A DNA stretch of 64,000 nucleotides, from assembly GCF_005239095.1 (NCBI RefSeq), contig NZ_SZUA01000003.1:434001-498000 (forward strand), read 5' to 3'. Below the pieces are notes generated by a model. The model was not told the origin of the DNA. It worked only from the letters and a program-made list of their open reading frames with translations, and searched no databases. Origin of the DNA: Luteimonas gilva. Lineage in GTDB: Bacteria; Pseudomonadota; Gammaproteobacteria; Xanthomonadales; Xanthomonadaceae. Shown in pieces: positions 55,332 through 64,000 of the stretch; the first letter of the stretch is position 1; each line of letters opens with the position of its first letter. A program made the translations under genes and the position numbers.

Positions 55332-56396
55332 TCATCCCGCCGCCAACGCGCGCTTAGCCGCGGCGACGATCTTGTCGACGCTGGGCAGGTATTTCATTTC
55401 CAAGCGGAACAGCGGAATGTGGGTGTCGTAACCGGTGACGCGCTCGACCGGAGACACCAGGTCGAACATCGATTCCTCGGCGAGGCGCGCGGCGATCTCG
55501 GCGCCGAAGCCGGCGGTTTTCGCGGCTTCGTGCACGATCACGCAGCGGCCGGTCTTGGCCACCGATTCGGCGATGGTGGCGAAGTCCAACGGCTTGAGCG
55601 TGGCCACGTCGATCACTTCGGCGCTGATGCCTTCGCCGGCCAGCTTGTCCGCGGCTTCCAGGGTTTCCTTTACCTGCGCGCCCCAGGTGACCAGGGTCAC
55701 GTCGCTGCCGTCGCGCAGCACGTAGCACACGTCCAGCGGCAAAGCCTCGCCGTCGTCGGCCACGATTTCTTTGTACTGGCGGTAGATGCGTTTGGGTTCC
55801 ATGAAGATCACCGGATCCGGATCGCGGATCGCGGCCAGCAGCAGACCGTAAGCGCGCGCCGGCGACGACGGCAGCACCACGCGCAGACCCGGCACGTTGG
55901 TGAAGATCGCTTCGTTGGCTTCGGAATGATGCTCCGGCGCGCGGATTCCGCCGCCCCACGGCACGCGCAGCACCATCGGGCAGCTCAGACGGCCGCGAGT
56001 GCGGTAGCGCATGCGCGCGGCGTGGCAGACGATGAAGTCGACCATCGGATACATGAAGCCGTCGAACTGCGCTTCGGCCACCGGCTTCATGCCTTGCGAA
56101 GCCATGCCGACGGTGAGGCCGGCGATGGTGGTTTCGTCCAGCGGCGTGTCGAGCACGCGCTCGGTGCCGAAGGTTTGCGACAGGCCGGCGGTGGCGCGGA
56201 ACACGCCGCCGTTGACGCCGACGTCTTCGCCGAGCACGACGACGCTGTCGTCGTGGCGCATTTCGTAGGCCAGGGCCTGGGTGATCGCTTCGATCAAGGT
56301 GATCGCGGTCGACGCTGCCTTTGTGGGAGGGGCTTCAGCCCCGACAGCGGCAGCCGACGAGGGGGCCGTTGAAGTCTTAGTGGCGGTCTCGTTCAT
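55332..56396 (-). CDS. 2-oxoacid dehydrogenase E1 component, beta subunit
   Basis: A 354-residue transketolase-type subunit that completes the thiamine-diphosphate active site with E1alpha. TLIEAITQALAYEMRHDDSV and VLGEDVGVNGGVFRAT open the fold; RYRTRGRLSCPMVLRVPWGG and EAKTAGFGAEIAARL follow in the later part. The N-terminal 30 residues are low-complexity (SSAAAVGAEAPPTKAAS) and are encoded in part by a REP-like sequence. Its ATG overlaps the E1alpha stop by four bases (ATGA). Confidence 0.9.
   Translation of the reverse strand: MNETATKTSTAPSSAAAVGAEAPPTKAASTAITLIEAITQALAYEMRHDDSVVVLGEDVGVNGGVFRATAGLSQTFGTERVLDTPLDETTIAGLTVGMASQGMKPVAEAQFDGFMYPMVDFIVCHAARMRYRTRGRLSCPMVLRVPWGGGIRAPEHHSEANEAIFTNVPGLRVVLPSSPARAYGLLLAAIRDPDPVIFMEPKRIYRQYKEIVADDGEALPLDVCYVLRDGSDVTLVTWGAQVKETLEAADKLAGEGISAEVIDVATLKPLDFATIAESVAKTGRCVIVHEAAKTAGFGAEIAARLAEESMFDLVSPVERVTGYDTHIPLFRLEMKYLPSVDKIVAAAKRALAAG
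56320..56345. repeat. REP unit inside the E1beta coding sequence
   Basis: A TTTGTGGGAGGGGCTTCAGC unit with the same core as the REP in the E2 gene. It codes in frame for the AVGAEAPP stretch at residues about 17-25. Confidence 0.7.
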
Positions 56397-57466
56397 GCGC
56401 GCTTCTCCAATGCGATCGCCGCGGCGCGCTGTTCGAGCAGGTCCGGCGGCGGGTCGGCGTACAAGTAGTCGAACATCGCCTCGACCGGCTGCACCGCGGT
56501 TTCCAGATAGGCGTTGATCTCGATGTCGACCAGGCGGCCGCATTCCTCGAGCCAGGCTTTTTCCTGCGCCTCGTCCCAAACCTTTTCGGCCGTGAGCCAG
56601 GTGCGCAGGCGGGCGATCGGTTCGCGCGTCCAGGCCGCTTTGACTTCGTCGTCGCTGCGGTAGCGGCGCGCGTCGTCGGCGGTGGTGTGGTCGTGCAGGC
56701 GGTAGGTCATGAATTCGATCACGGTGCCGCCTTCGCCCTTGCGCGCGCGTTCGTAGGCGCGGCGCATGCCTTCGAGCACGGCGATCAAATCGTTGCCGTC
56801 CACTTGCAGGCAGTACAAGCCGCCGGCGATGCCTTTCTGCGCCAGCGTCTGGGCGCCGGTCTGGGCCGAACGCGGCACCGAGATCGCCCAGCCGTTGTTG
56901 ATCACGCACAGCACCAGCGGCAGCTTGTAAGCGCCGGCGGAATTGAGCGCGGCGTAGAAATCGGTTTTGGAAGAACCGCCGTCGCCGCAGCACGACACCG
57001 CCACGCGGTCCTGCTTGCGCAGCTTGAACGACAGCGCCGCGCCGGCCGCCATCAGGCACTGCGTCGCGATCGGCACGCACCACGGGTAATCGTTCTTCGG
57101 CCCGGAGAAATCGTTGCCGCGTTCGTCGCCGCCCCAGTACATCAGCACTTCGCGCGGCTTCACGCCGCGCATGAACTGCGCGCCGTATTCGCGGTAGCTG
57201 GGCGCGAACACGTCTTCGGGGCGCATCGACGCGCCGATGCCGACGTGGGTGGCCTCGTGGCCGAGGCACGCGGCATAGGTGCCGAGCTTGCCGGTGCGCT
57301 GCAGCGCGATCGATTTGGTATCGAAGGTACGCACGAACAGCATCTGCTTGAACAGCGGCAGCAACGCTTCCGCATCGGCCACCGCCGGCGGCAGCTTGCC
57401 TTGCAGCTTGCCTTCCGGAGTGAGGTATTGCAGGTATTCGATTTCGAATTGCGCGGCGAGGGTCAT
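56393..57466 (-). CDS. 2-oxoacid dehydrogenase E1 component, alpha subunit
   Basis: A 357-residue thiamine-diphosphate-dependent subunit. TPEGKLQGKLPP opens the protein; the cofactor motif is GDGGSSKTDFYAALNSAGAY plus NNGWAISVPRS, and the phosphorylation-loop-like TYRLHDHTTADDARRYRSDD follows. The sequence resembles branched-chain E1alpha. The start at 57466 is preferred; a longer frame to 57760 is non-coding repeat. First gene of the E1alpha-E1beta-SH3-E2 operon. E3 is not in the window. Confidence 0.9.
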   Translation of the reverse strand: MTLAAQFEIEYLQYLTPEGKLQGKLPPAVADAEALLPLFKQMLFVRTFDTKSIALQRTGKLGTYAACLGHEATHVGIGASMRPEDVFAPSYREYGAQFMRGVKPREVLMYWGGDERGNDFSGPKNDYPWCVPIATQCLMAAGAALSFKLRKQDRVAVSCCGDGGSSKTDFYAALNSAGAYKLPLVLCVINNGWAISVPRSAQTGAQTLAQKGIAGGLYCLQVDGNDLIAVLEGMRRAYERARKGEGGTVIEFMTYRLHDHTTADDARRYRSDDEVKAAWTREPIARLRTWLTAEKVWDEAQEKAWLEECGRLVDIEINAYLETAVQPVEAMFDYLYADPPPDLLEQRAAAIALEKRA

Positions 57467-57597
57467 CGCGGACTCGTGGGGCGGCGAAAGGCCACATGAT
57501 ACCCGGTGCGTCGTTAAGGGCCGTTGCGCGGCGCGGTAGGCGCTCGGAACGCTGCGGTGCGCTATTCCTCCCCTTGCGGAGCCGGGCACAGAGCGGG

Positions 57598-57722
57598 ATG
57601 CCCGAAAGGCAGGAGAGGGACGAGCGGAGCGAGTGCTTTTTCTCCACTCGCGGCATTGCGCCGAAAAGCCGAACCCTCTCCCTGGCCTTCGGCCTGTCCC
57701 TCTCCCAAAAAAGGGAGGAAAA
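57598..57722. repeat. Interspersed repeat, copy B
   Basis: Second copy of the repeat at 1-125 (shared GAGCGGAGCGAGTGCTTT, AAAGCCGAACCCTCTCCC and GGCCTGTCCCTCTCCC). Lies upstream of the dehydrogenase operon in the same orientation as copy A. Confidence 0.7.
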
Positions 57723-57725
57723 GCA

Positions 57726-57751
57726 GAAGCGCGGCCTTTCGGCCGCGCTTC
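57726..57751 (-). terminator. Terminator of the secreted nuclease gene
   Basis: On the minus strand a perfect 11-bp stem (GAAGCGCGGCC / GGCCGCGCTTC) with a GAAA loop, followed by TGCTTTTCCTCCC and a T-run. It lies 31 bases after the 57782 stop. Confidence 0.75.
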
Positions 57752-57781
57752 CGTTTGCAACCATTCCCGCGAGTACGGAAA

Positions 57782-60700
57782 TCAGTTCACGGGAATGCTC
57801 TTCGTAGCGACGTTGTCCGCCGGCGTGCGGTCCGGCACCGACGAGCTGGCTTCGGCATTGACCGTCAATGCGGCCGGCGCATTGCGCGGCGGCACGATCG
57901 CGGTCAGGCGGAAGTTCTCGTTCGCGCCGACCGGCATCGCGGCGGCGCGGGTGCAGTTGACCACCAGCGTGCTGACGGCGGTGTCGCGCACGCACTGCCA
58001 GCCGGCCGCCGCTTGCACCACGCCGTTCGGCGTGTTGGCGCGAACGGTCAGCTTGGCTTGCGCCGCGGCCAACAGGCCTTTGCTCACGATCGGGATCTGG
58101 AAGTTCACGGTGCCGCCGGGGCGAGTGGACGTGGTCGCGGTGGTCACGCCTACGCCCAGATCGACCTGCGATTGCACGGCCACTTCCGCGGACGCGCCGT
58201 TGTTGGCCGGATCCGGATCTTCGGTTTGCGAGGTCGCTTGCGCGGCCATCTCCACCGACTGGCCGATCCTGCTCGCCGGCGCGACGGCCGTCAGCTGGAA
58301 CGCAGCGTTGCCGGCGTTCGCCAGCGTGGCGCTGCTGCAGGCCAGCGACGTGGTTTGACCGCTCACCACCGGCGCGTCGCAGCTCCAACCGTTCGGCGCG
58401 ACCGCCGCCAGATCGGGCAGCGCGGCGTCGAAGGCGAAGCCGATCGCCGGGAACGCCGCGGCGTTCGGGCCGGCATTGGCGATCGTCGCGGCGAAGTGCA
58501 TGGTCGCGCCCGCATCGACGTTGGCCGGATTGGCCGACGCCGTCGCCGACAGGTCCGCGAACGACACCGGTTCGGCGCGGAAGTAGGCGACGATGGGATC
58601 GTGGTCGGACAGGCGCGATGGCGTATCGCCGGCGCTGCGGTTGACTTCCGGGAAGTCGCCGTTGATCCGCGGATGGTCTAGCGCCACGCCCACCGTCGCA
58701 TCGAGCAGCGGCTGGTTAGCCAGCACGTGATCCAGCGACTGCGCATTGCCTTCGAACGTGTACGAATAGCGCTGGTCCGCCGGCGCCAGCGACGCCAGGT
58801 TCATCAGGTTCGGATTCACCAGATCGATGCCGTCGCCCGGCACCGCGGTTTGTTCGTCCGGGGTCGGGGAGCCGGTCACGACGTTCATCGGATCGACCAG
58901 GCCGTCGTTGAACTCGAACGCGTTGAAGTCGCCCAGCACCGCAATCCGGCGCTGCGGATCGGCGGTCTGCATCGTCTGGATCAGATTGGCCAGGAACACG
59001 GCCTGCGCCTGCCGCTTCTTGCGCACGCGGTCGCCGGCGGTGGTCGAACCCGACGGCGATTCGCTGTCGACGTCGATCAGCGAACGCTGGTGCACGCCGA
59101 TCGCGGTGATCGGGAAGCTGCGGCCGTCGGCGTAATGCACCACCGCGGACAGCACCAGCGGCGGACGGTCGTTGAGCAGCGCTTGGTTGCCGCTGGCGGG
59201 ATCGGTCCAGGTCGCGTTTTTGCCTTCCTGGGTCACCGAGACCACTTCCACGCGCGGCGTGCCGGCGGCCACTTCGGTGGTGCGCACCAGGAAGCCGATG
59301 TCGATGCCGCCGACGTCGTTGCCTTCCGACAGGTAGGCCGTGTAATCCAGCACCTCGCCGCCCGCGGCGACCGAGTCGTCGTGGATGCGCTGGGCCAGCG
59401 TCTGCAGCACGCTCAGGTTCTCGGTCTCCATCGTCACCAGGATGTCCGGCGCGTTGAGATAGTTGCGGATGCCGAGCGAAGCCTTGCCCAGACGCTTCTG
59501 GTAGGCGGCGGTGGTCAGCACGGTCTCGCCGATCGCCGGATCGTTGACGTCGTCGTAGAAGTGCTCGAGGTTGTAGCTGGCGACGGTGAACTCGTCGTCT
59601 TCCGGCGCATGCGCCGGCGCCGGCGCGGGACCGGGCACGACGGTCGGCGGCGTCGCCGGTTCCGGCAGCACGGTGTAGCGGCGGAAGCCGTAGTCGAGCG
59701 GACCGACCAGGTGGGTCAGCGTCGCACCCGCGGCCACATCGATGCGCGCGCCGCCGATGCCGGCGCTGGCCACGCTCAGCAGTTCCGGATTCGCGTCCCA
59801 GCGTGGCAGCGGCGGAATGCTGCTGCCCGACGGCGCCGGGTTCGGGGCTTCGATGCCGGGTTCGCGGAACGGACGCGGCGTATTGCCGACCACGATATGG
59901 AACACGCCGTTGCTGCTGCCGTTGGCGTTGGGTTCGTCGACGTTGCCCGCGGTCGGCGCCACCGCGCGCGCGTTAGCGATGCCGACGCGCATGCCTTCCA
60001 AGCGCTCGAGCTGGTCGATCGGGCCGCTCGCGTTGGGGAAGCTTTCGCTCAGCGGGATCGCGGTCGGAAGCGCATTGCCGGACGACAGCTGCACGATCGC
60101 GGTGACGCTGCCGATTTCGGTCAGCGGCAACTGGAACGGATCCTGCGACGGCACGAATTCCACCACGGTGCCGCTCACGCGCACCGAAGCGCCGATCGCG
60201 GCGGCCGCGGGCGGTGCGGTGCTGGTGAACACGAACACGCCTTCGGAGGTGTTCGGGTCGGCGTCGACGTCGGCGTCAGGCGCCTGGATGAAGAAGCCGT
60301 TGCTCTTGCGGCCGGTGACGATGCCGGTGGTGTTCACCTGCTGGCCGACGAGCGGCGAAGTCGCGCCGTTGCCCTGGATGTCGTGGATCGGCAGGACGGT
60401 CAGATCGTCGTTGGCGATCGTGCCCACGCCCTGGCCGTCGGCGACGACGGCGCCGGTCGCGTTGGTTACGTTGACGAAGAAAGTTTCGTCCGGTTCCTGG
60501 GTCGTGTCGCCGTTGATCGACACGGTGAACGTATAGCTGGTCGCGCCTTCGGGAATGCTCTGCGCGGTCAGCGACTTGGCGACGTAATCGCTGCCCGCGA
60601 CGGCGGAGTTGTCGGCGGTGGCGATGTCGAAATGCACGCCGCCGGCCGGCGCGGGCGCGGTCAGCGTCACGAAGAAGGTCAGGTCGGCGGCGCCGCTGTT

Positions 60701-61450
60701 GCCTTCGGCGATGCCGGCGTCGCCGATGTTCAGCGAGGGCTGGCCGCCGCCGCCGGAGCCGCGCGCGGTCAGCGAGAAATCGTCGACCGCCAGGCCGTCG
60801 TCCGCGCCGCTGGCGTCGGAGTCGGTCCAGCGCACCCAGAAGGTGGCGCCGTTGGCGATGGACAGGCTGCCGATGTTGGCCGCGAGCGGCACGCGATGGC
60901 TCGCATCGTTGCCGTCCTTGGCGCCGACGGTGCCGGTGTCGGGCGTGACGAAATCCAGCGTGTTGACGTCGACCCAGGTGCCGGTGGCGACATCGGTCGC
61001 GTTGAGGCTGTATTGGAAATCGAGGCGATCGGTGCGCGCGGTCGTGCCCAGGCGCCACTGCTCGCCGGCGTAGGCGATGTCCAGCGCTTCGATCGCCGCG
61101 CCGGTGTTGTTGACGAAGCACGCGCCGAAGGTAGAGATCAAGGTGCCGCTGCGCAACGCGCCGAGCGCGCGTTCGATGCCGCCCGCCGCGCCGTAGCTGT
61201 AGGTGTCGCCGGTATTGCTGCTGCCGATGTCGGCGGCGTATTGCTCGTTGTCGCGGGCGCCGCCGCCGGTTTCGGTCATGGACCAACCGGCGATGCTCAG
61301 CGCATTGGTCGTGCCGCTGTTGGCGAGGGCGTCGAAATTCTGGGTGGAGGCGGTATCGACCGCGCTCAGGTTGATGCACTGCGCATGCGCGGCCCCGAAG
61401 CCGCAGGAAAGCAGTAAGGCGAGCGCCGCACGGCGCGCGATTCCGTTCAT
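57782..61450 (-). CDS. Large secreted ExeM/NucH-like endonuclease with Calx-beta and DUF11 domains
   Basis: A 1222-residue exported protein with signal peptide ALALLLSCGFGAAHA. Residues about 235-345 form a Calx-beta domain (GDAGIAEGNSGAADLTFFVT). The middle has an OB-like region and an endonuclease/exonuclease/phosphatase domain with VASYNLEHFYDDVNDP, ITAIGVHQRSLIDVDS, VLGDFNAFEFNDG and SDHDPIVAYF. The C terminus has two DUF11-type repeats (FADLSATASANPANVDAG; VDLGVGVTTATTSTRPGG). Related ExeM-type enzymes are extracellular DNases used for nutrient scavenging and biofilm DNA. GGGGA lies about 9 bases before the ATG at 61450; the longer frame is not signal-like. Confidence 0.87.
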   Translation of the reverse strand: MNGIARRAALALLLSCGFGAAHAQCINLSAVDTASTQNFDALANSGTTNALSIAGWSMTETGGGARDNEQYAADIGSSNTGDTYSYGAAGGIERALGALRSGTLISTFGACFVNNTGAAIEALDIAYAGEQWRLGTTARTDRLDFQYSLNATDVATGTWVDVNTLDFVTPDTGTVGAKDGNDASHRVPLAANIGSLSIANGATFWVRWTDSDASGADDGLAVDDFSLTARGSGGGGQPSLNIGDAGIAEGNSGAADLTFFVTLTAPAPAGGVHFDIATADNSAVAGSDYVAKSLTAQSIPEGATSYTFTVSINGDTTQEPDETFFVNVTNATGAVVADGQGVGTIANDDLTVLPIHDIQGNGATSPLVGQQVNTTGIVTGRKSNGFFIQAPDADVDADPNTSEGVFVFTSTAPPAAAAIGASVRVSGTVVEFVPSQDPFQLPLTEIGSVTAIVQLSSGNALPTAIPLSESFPNASGPIDQLERLEGMRVGIANARAVAPTAGNVDEPNANGSSNGVFHIVVGNTPRPFREPGIEAPNPAPSGSSIPPLPRWDANPELLSVASAGIGGARIDVAAGATLTHLVGPLDYGFRRYTVLPEPATPPTVVPGPAPAPAHAPEDDEFTVASYNLEHFYDDVNDPAIGETVLTTAAYQKRLGKASLGIRNYLNAPDILVTMETENLSVLQTLAQRIHDDSVAAGGEVLDYTAYLSEGNDVGGIDIGFLVRTTEVAAGTPRVEVVSVTQEGKNATWTDPASGNQALLNDRPPLVLSAVVHYADGRSFPITAIGVHQRSLIDVDSESPSGSTTAGDRVRKKRQAQAVFLANLIQTMQTADPQRRIAVLGDFNAFEFNDGLVDPMNVVTGSPTPDEQTAVPGDGIDLVNPNLMNLASLAPADQRYSYTFEGNAQSLDHVLANQPLLDATVGVALDHPRINGDFPEVNRSAGDTPSRLSDHDPIVAYFRAEPVSFADLSATASANPANVDAGATMHFAATIANAGPNAAAFPAIGFAFDAALPDLAAVAPNGWSCDAPVVSGQTTSLACSSATLANAGNAAFQLTAVAPASRIGQSVEMAAQATSQTEDPDPANNGASAEVAVQSQVDLGVGVTTATTSTRPGGTVNFQIPIVSKGLLAAAQAKLTVRANTPNGVVQAAAGWQCVRDTAVSTLVVNCTRAAAMPVGANENFRLTAIVPPRNAPAALTVNAEASSSVPDRTPADNVATKSIPVN

Positions 61451-61582
61451 CGATTGGGTCCCCGAAAGTGGTCGCGGCGGAAGGCCGGCGACCGGCCGAT
61501 TGTGCCGCAATCCTGGTGCGGCGGCATGACACCCCGGTGACGCGATCGGTTACCCTGTTTGCCGCATTGCAGCAGGCCCGTT

Positions 61583-62464
61583 ATGAGCATCGAAGACAAC
61601 CAGCGCCCGCTCGAGGAAGGCATCCATACCGACCTGTCCGGACGCATGACCTACGGCGGCTATTTGCGCCTGGACCGGCTGCTGTCGGCCCAGCAGCCGC
61701 TGTCGAATCCGCCGCACCACGACGAGCTGCTGTTCATCGTCCAGCATCAGGTGGCCGAGCTGTGGATCAAGTTGATGGTCCACGAACTGCGCGCGGCGAT
61801 CGCCGATCTGCGCGCCGACCGCCTGGATCGCTGCCAGAAGATCTTCGCCCGCTGCAAGCAAGTGCTGCGCCAGCTGACCGAGATGTGGGCGGTGCTGGAG
61901 ACGCTGACGCCGTCCGAGTACATGGAGTTCCGCGAACTGCTCGGGCCTTCGTCGGGATTCCAGTCGCTGCAGTACCGCACCATGGAATTCCTGCTCGGCA
62001 ACAAGAACGCGGCGATGCTGAAAGTGTTCGCGCACGACGAGCAAGGTTCGCGCGCGCTGCGCGAAGCGCTGGAGTCGCCCAGCCTGTACGACGAAACGCT
62101 GCGCTTCCTCGCGCGCCGCGGGCACGCGATTCCCGCCGACTCCCTGGAGCGCGATTGGACCAAGCCGCACGTGTCCGATCCGCGCCTGCTGCAGGTGTTC
62201 GAGAAGATCTACGAAAACACCAAGGCGCACTGGGACGAATACCATCTGTGCGAAGACCTGGTCGATCTGGAAAGCCAATTCCAGCTGTGGCGCTTCCGCC
62301 ACATGCGCACGGTGATGCGCATCATCGGCTTCAAGCGCGGCACCGGCGGCTCGTCGGGCGTCGGCTTCCTGAAGCAGGCGCTGGAATTGACCTTCTTCCC
62401 CGAATTGTTCGAAGTGCGCACGCTGATCGGCGGCGGCTATTCCGGCGCGTCGGAGCCGAAGTAA
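61583..62464 (+). CDS. kynA: Tryptophan 2,3-dioxygenase
   Basis: A 293-residue heme enzyme that opens the indole ring of tryptophan to N-formylkynurenine, starting the kynurenine pathway. Visible are [39 protein letters not shown] with the active-site histidine, and the heme-ligand region [20 protein letters not shown]. An ATG at 61559 is possible but 61583 gives the family start. It is followed two bases later by a Nudix gene. Confidence 0.95.
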   Translation: MSIEDNQRPLEEGIHTDLSGRMTYGGYLRLDRLLSAQQPLSNPPHHDELLFIVQHQVAELWIKLMVHELRAAIADLRADRLDRCQKIFARCKQVLRQLTEMWAVLETLTPSEYMEFRELLGPSSGFQSLQYRTMEFLLGNKNAAMLKVFAHDEQGSRALREALESPSLYDETLRFLARRGHAIPADSLERDWTKPHVSDPRLLQVFEKIYENTKAHWDEYHLCEDLVDLESQFQLWRFRHMRTVMRIIGFKRGTGGSSGVGFLKQALELTFFPELFEVRTLIGGGYSGASEPK

Positions 62465-62466
62465 CC

Positions 62467-62865
62467 GTGCACGACTGCGTCGGCGCGGTGCTGGTGCGCG
62501 GCGGCGAGCTGCTGCTCGGCCGGCGCGCGGCGGATCGCGCATGGCTGCCCGGCGCTTGGGACGTGTTCGGCGGCCATATCGAGCCGGGCGAAGATGCGCA
62601 AGCCGCATTGGCTCGCGAATTGCGCGAAGAGCTGGGCATCGCGCCGCTGCGGATGCGCGCGCTCGGCGAGCTTTCGGGCAGCGCGCCCGACCCGTGGCGC
62701 TTGCGGCTGTACGCGGTGACCGACTGGTCGGGCGAGCCGCATAACCTGCAACCGCAAGAGCACGACGTTTTGAGTTGGTGTGCGCTTTCCGATGCGGAAG
62801 ACAAACTGCGCGGAGCGCATCCGGAGTTTCCACGATTGCTGCGGGCGGCGTTCGAACTTACGTAG
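62467..62865 (+). CDS. Nudix hydrolase
   Basis: A 132-residue Nudix protein starting with GTG at 62467, two bases after the kynA stop. The Nudix box is perfect: GHIEPGEDAQAALARELREE-LGI. The N-terminal AVLVRGGELLLGRR and the later HDVLSWCALSDAEDK are typical of NUDIX proteins such as MutT-like diphosphatases. Its substrate is unknown; an ADP-ribose or dNTP clean-up role is possible. Its coupling to kynA may be simply transcriptional. Confidence 0.88.
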   Translation: MHDCVGAVLVRGGELLLGRRAADRAWLPGAWDVFGGHIEPGEDAQAALARELREELGIAPLRMRALGELSGSAPDPWRLRLYAVTDWSGEPHNLQPQEHDVLSWCALSDAEDKLRGAHPEFPRLLRAAFELT

Positions 62866-62897
62866 CCCCGCGGCACGCTGCGATCCGGCTTGCCTCC

Positions 62898-62921
62898 CCC
62901 TCTCCCGCATGCGGGAGAGGG
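62898..62921. terminator. Palindromic hairpin after the Nudix gene
   Basis: CCCTCTCCCGCATGCGGGAGAGGG is a perfect palindrome (24 bp; 12 bp per arm, shown in two parts of at most 20: the left half CCCTCTCCCGCA, the right half TGCGGGAGAGGG). No T-run. It resembles the CCCTCTCCC motif of the dispersed repeat at 1 and 57598. Confidence 0.5.
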
Positions 62922-63074
62922 CTTCAAGGCATATTCGAATCGCGAATCTGGAATCGATCTGCTGCGGCGCAGCATGAATCATTGGCCCATCCGAGGGTCC
63001 AATGGGTTTGACGTATCCCCCTCGCGGCGGGTACACCTTGCCGCCGTCTGCAACCACACAGGGGATTCTTCCGC

Positions 63075-64000
63075 ATGAGCGCCCAAGTTCCGAACGCCGC
63101 CGAACCGGCGGGTCCGCCGCTCGCAGCGCCCTCCGGCGCCGGCACCCAGCCGCCCACGTTCGACCAGCGTTTGGGGCATCCCAAGCCTTTGTGGATGCTG
63201 TTCATGACGGAATTCTGGGAACGCTTCGCGTTCTACGGCATCCGCTGGGCGCTGGTGTACTACATCGTCGCGCAGTTCTACGACGGCTCGGGTACCGGCG
63301 AGAAGCCGGCGAACCAGATGTACGGCGCTTACTTGGCGTTGGTCTACGCCGCGGCGATCTTCGGCGGCTACGTCGCCGACCGGGTCCTGGGCTACCAGCG
63401 ATCGATTCTGCTCGGCGCGGTGATCATGGCGGCTGGGTTGTTCATGATTTCGTTGCCGAACCAACAAATATTCCAATTGGGATTGGCGACCATCATTTGC
63501 GGCAATGGCTTGTTCAAACCGAACATCTCCACGATGGTGGGCAAACTGTACGGGGTAGGCGATCCGCGGCGCGATAGCGGCTTCACGATCTTCTATATGG
63601 GCATCAACCTGGGGGCGTTCTCCGCCCCAATCCTGACGCAGATCCTGGCGCAGAAAATCTTCGGCGACGAAGGGATGCCCGCTTACAAAGTCGTGTTCAT
63701 CGCTTCCGGCGTGGGTATGCTGTTCAGCCTGGTATGGTTCTGGTTCGGCCGCCGCCAGTTGCAAGGCATCGGCCGGCCGCCGGGCAACGCAGATAAGCGC
63801 AAGGTTCTATACGTTTTCGTCGGCGCGCTGCTCGCGATCCCCGTCGTATATTTTCTGCTGACGATGGGCGCCGAACCGCTCAACTGGTTCGTCCTGCTGC
63901 CCATGTTCCTCATTCTGTGCGCGCTTCTGCTCGTCGAAGGAATTCGCGAGGGCAAGGTGCAGCGCGACATGACCATCGCTATGCTGGTCATCTTCGTGTT
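63075..64000 (+). CDS. POT-family proton-dependent peptide transporter, N-terminal part
   Basis: The first 308 codons of a major-facilitator-type oligopeptide transporter, cut by the window end. The N-terminal tail is proline/alanine-rich (about 35 residues); then TEFWERFAFYG gives the ExxER signature of POT carriers, followed by IFGGYVADRVLGYQRSI, NGLFKPNISTMVGKLY and FYMGINLGAF. About seven to eight membrane helices are already visible. It is a proton-coupled di/tripeptide importer. The ATG has AGGGGA about 10 bases upstream; a short low-complexity tail precedes the first helix. Confidence 0.92.
   Translation, partial: MSAQVPNAAEPAGPPLAAPSGAGTQPPTFDQRLGHPKPLWMLFMTEFWERFAFYGIRWALVYYIVAQFYDGSGTGEKPANQMYGAYLALVYAAAIFGGYVADRVLGYQRSILLGAVIMAAGLFMISLPNQQIFQLGLATIICGNGLFKPNISTMVGKLYGVGDPRRDSGFTIFYMGINLGAFSAPILTQILAQKIFGDEGMPAYKVVFIASGVGMLFSLVWFWFGRRQLQGIGRPPGNADKRKVLYVFVGALLAIPVVYFLLTMGAEPLNWFVLLPMFLILCALLLVEGIREGKVQRDMTIAMLVIFV

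Noticed and set aside
1..64000. CRISPR array
   Set aside because: No evenly spaced 25-40-bp direct repeats with unique spacers were found; the repeats here are REP pairs, attC sites, the dispersed repeat and adhesin modules.

Overview
The window is high-GC gammaproteobacterial DNA, most likely from Xanthomonadaceae and close to Lysobacter. The evidence is the gene content (PhoP/PhoQ with an upstream PepSY protein, a tryptophan dioxygenase/Nudix/POT neighbourhood, a keto-acid dehydrogenase operon containing an SH3 protein) and the many GTAG-type REP hairpins. Family names rest on motifs read by eye; no database search was possible.

Layout. 0.1-4.4 kb: the sulfite-reduction operon cysJ-cysI-cysH on the minus strand. 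4.6-5.2 kb: a VOC protein. 5.48-8.15 kb: a block of four gene cassettes separated by four attC sites, all on the minus strand, with no integrase gene in the window; two of the cassettes look like HEPN proteins. 8.4-12 kb: a decayed SDR 3' end, OsmC, a protein with two PD-(D/E)XK nuclease motifs, an intact SDR and an alpha/beta hydrolase. 12.2-17.8 kb: a signalling cluster of two paralogous response regulators, a periplasmic propeller sensor without an output domain, and a membrane histidine kinase. 18.5-26.6 kb: a 2384-residue trimeric autotransporter adhesin and its TpgA-like lipoprotein partner. 26.7-31.7 kb: a two-gene minus-strand module, an unrecognised 1038-residue protein followed by a pretoxin (PT-TG) protein with a nuclease-like C terminus. 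This module is the best candidate for an undescribed system.

32-40.8 kb is mostly housekeeping: dusA, an amidinotransferase-like hydrolase, PepSY-phoP-phoQ, mtfA, birA-coaX-SPOR and tRNA-Thr. 40.9-42.2 kb is a small arsenic operon (arsR-arsI-arsN2). 42.3-46.4 kb holds an LTA-synthase-like sulfatase and a two-component pair whose kinase has a degenerate ATP-binding domain. 46.4-52.4 kb: arginase, small stress proteins (entericidin, CsbD), trpS and a GAF-GGDEF protein. 52.5-57.5 kb: two tandem VOC paralogues and the keto-acid dehydrogenase genes (E1alpha, E1beta, SH3, E2), two of which contain REP sequence read in frame. 57.8-64 kb: a secreted ExeM-like nuclease, tryptophan dioxygenase, a Nudix hydrolase and the first 308 codons of a POT peptide transporter cut by the window edge.

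The core genes sit in tight operons with 1-4 base overlaps. The accessory DNA is concentrated at 5-10 kb and 18-32 kb, and the cassettes are visibly richer in A+T than the surrounding genes.
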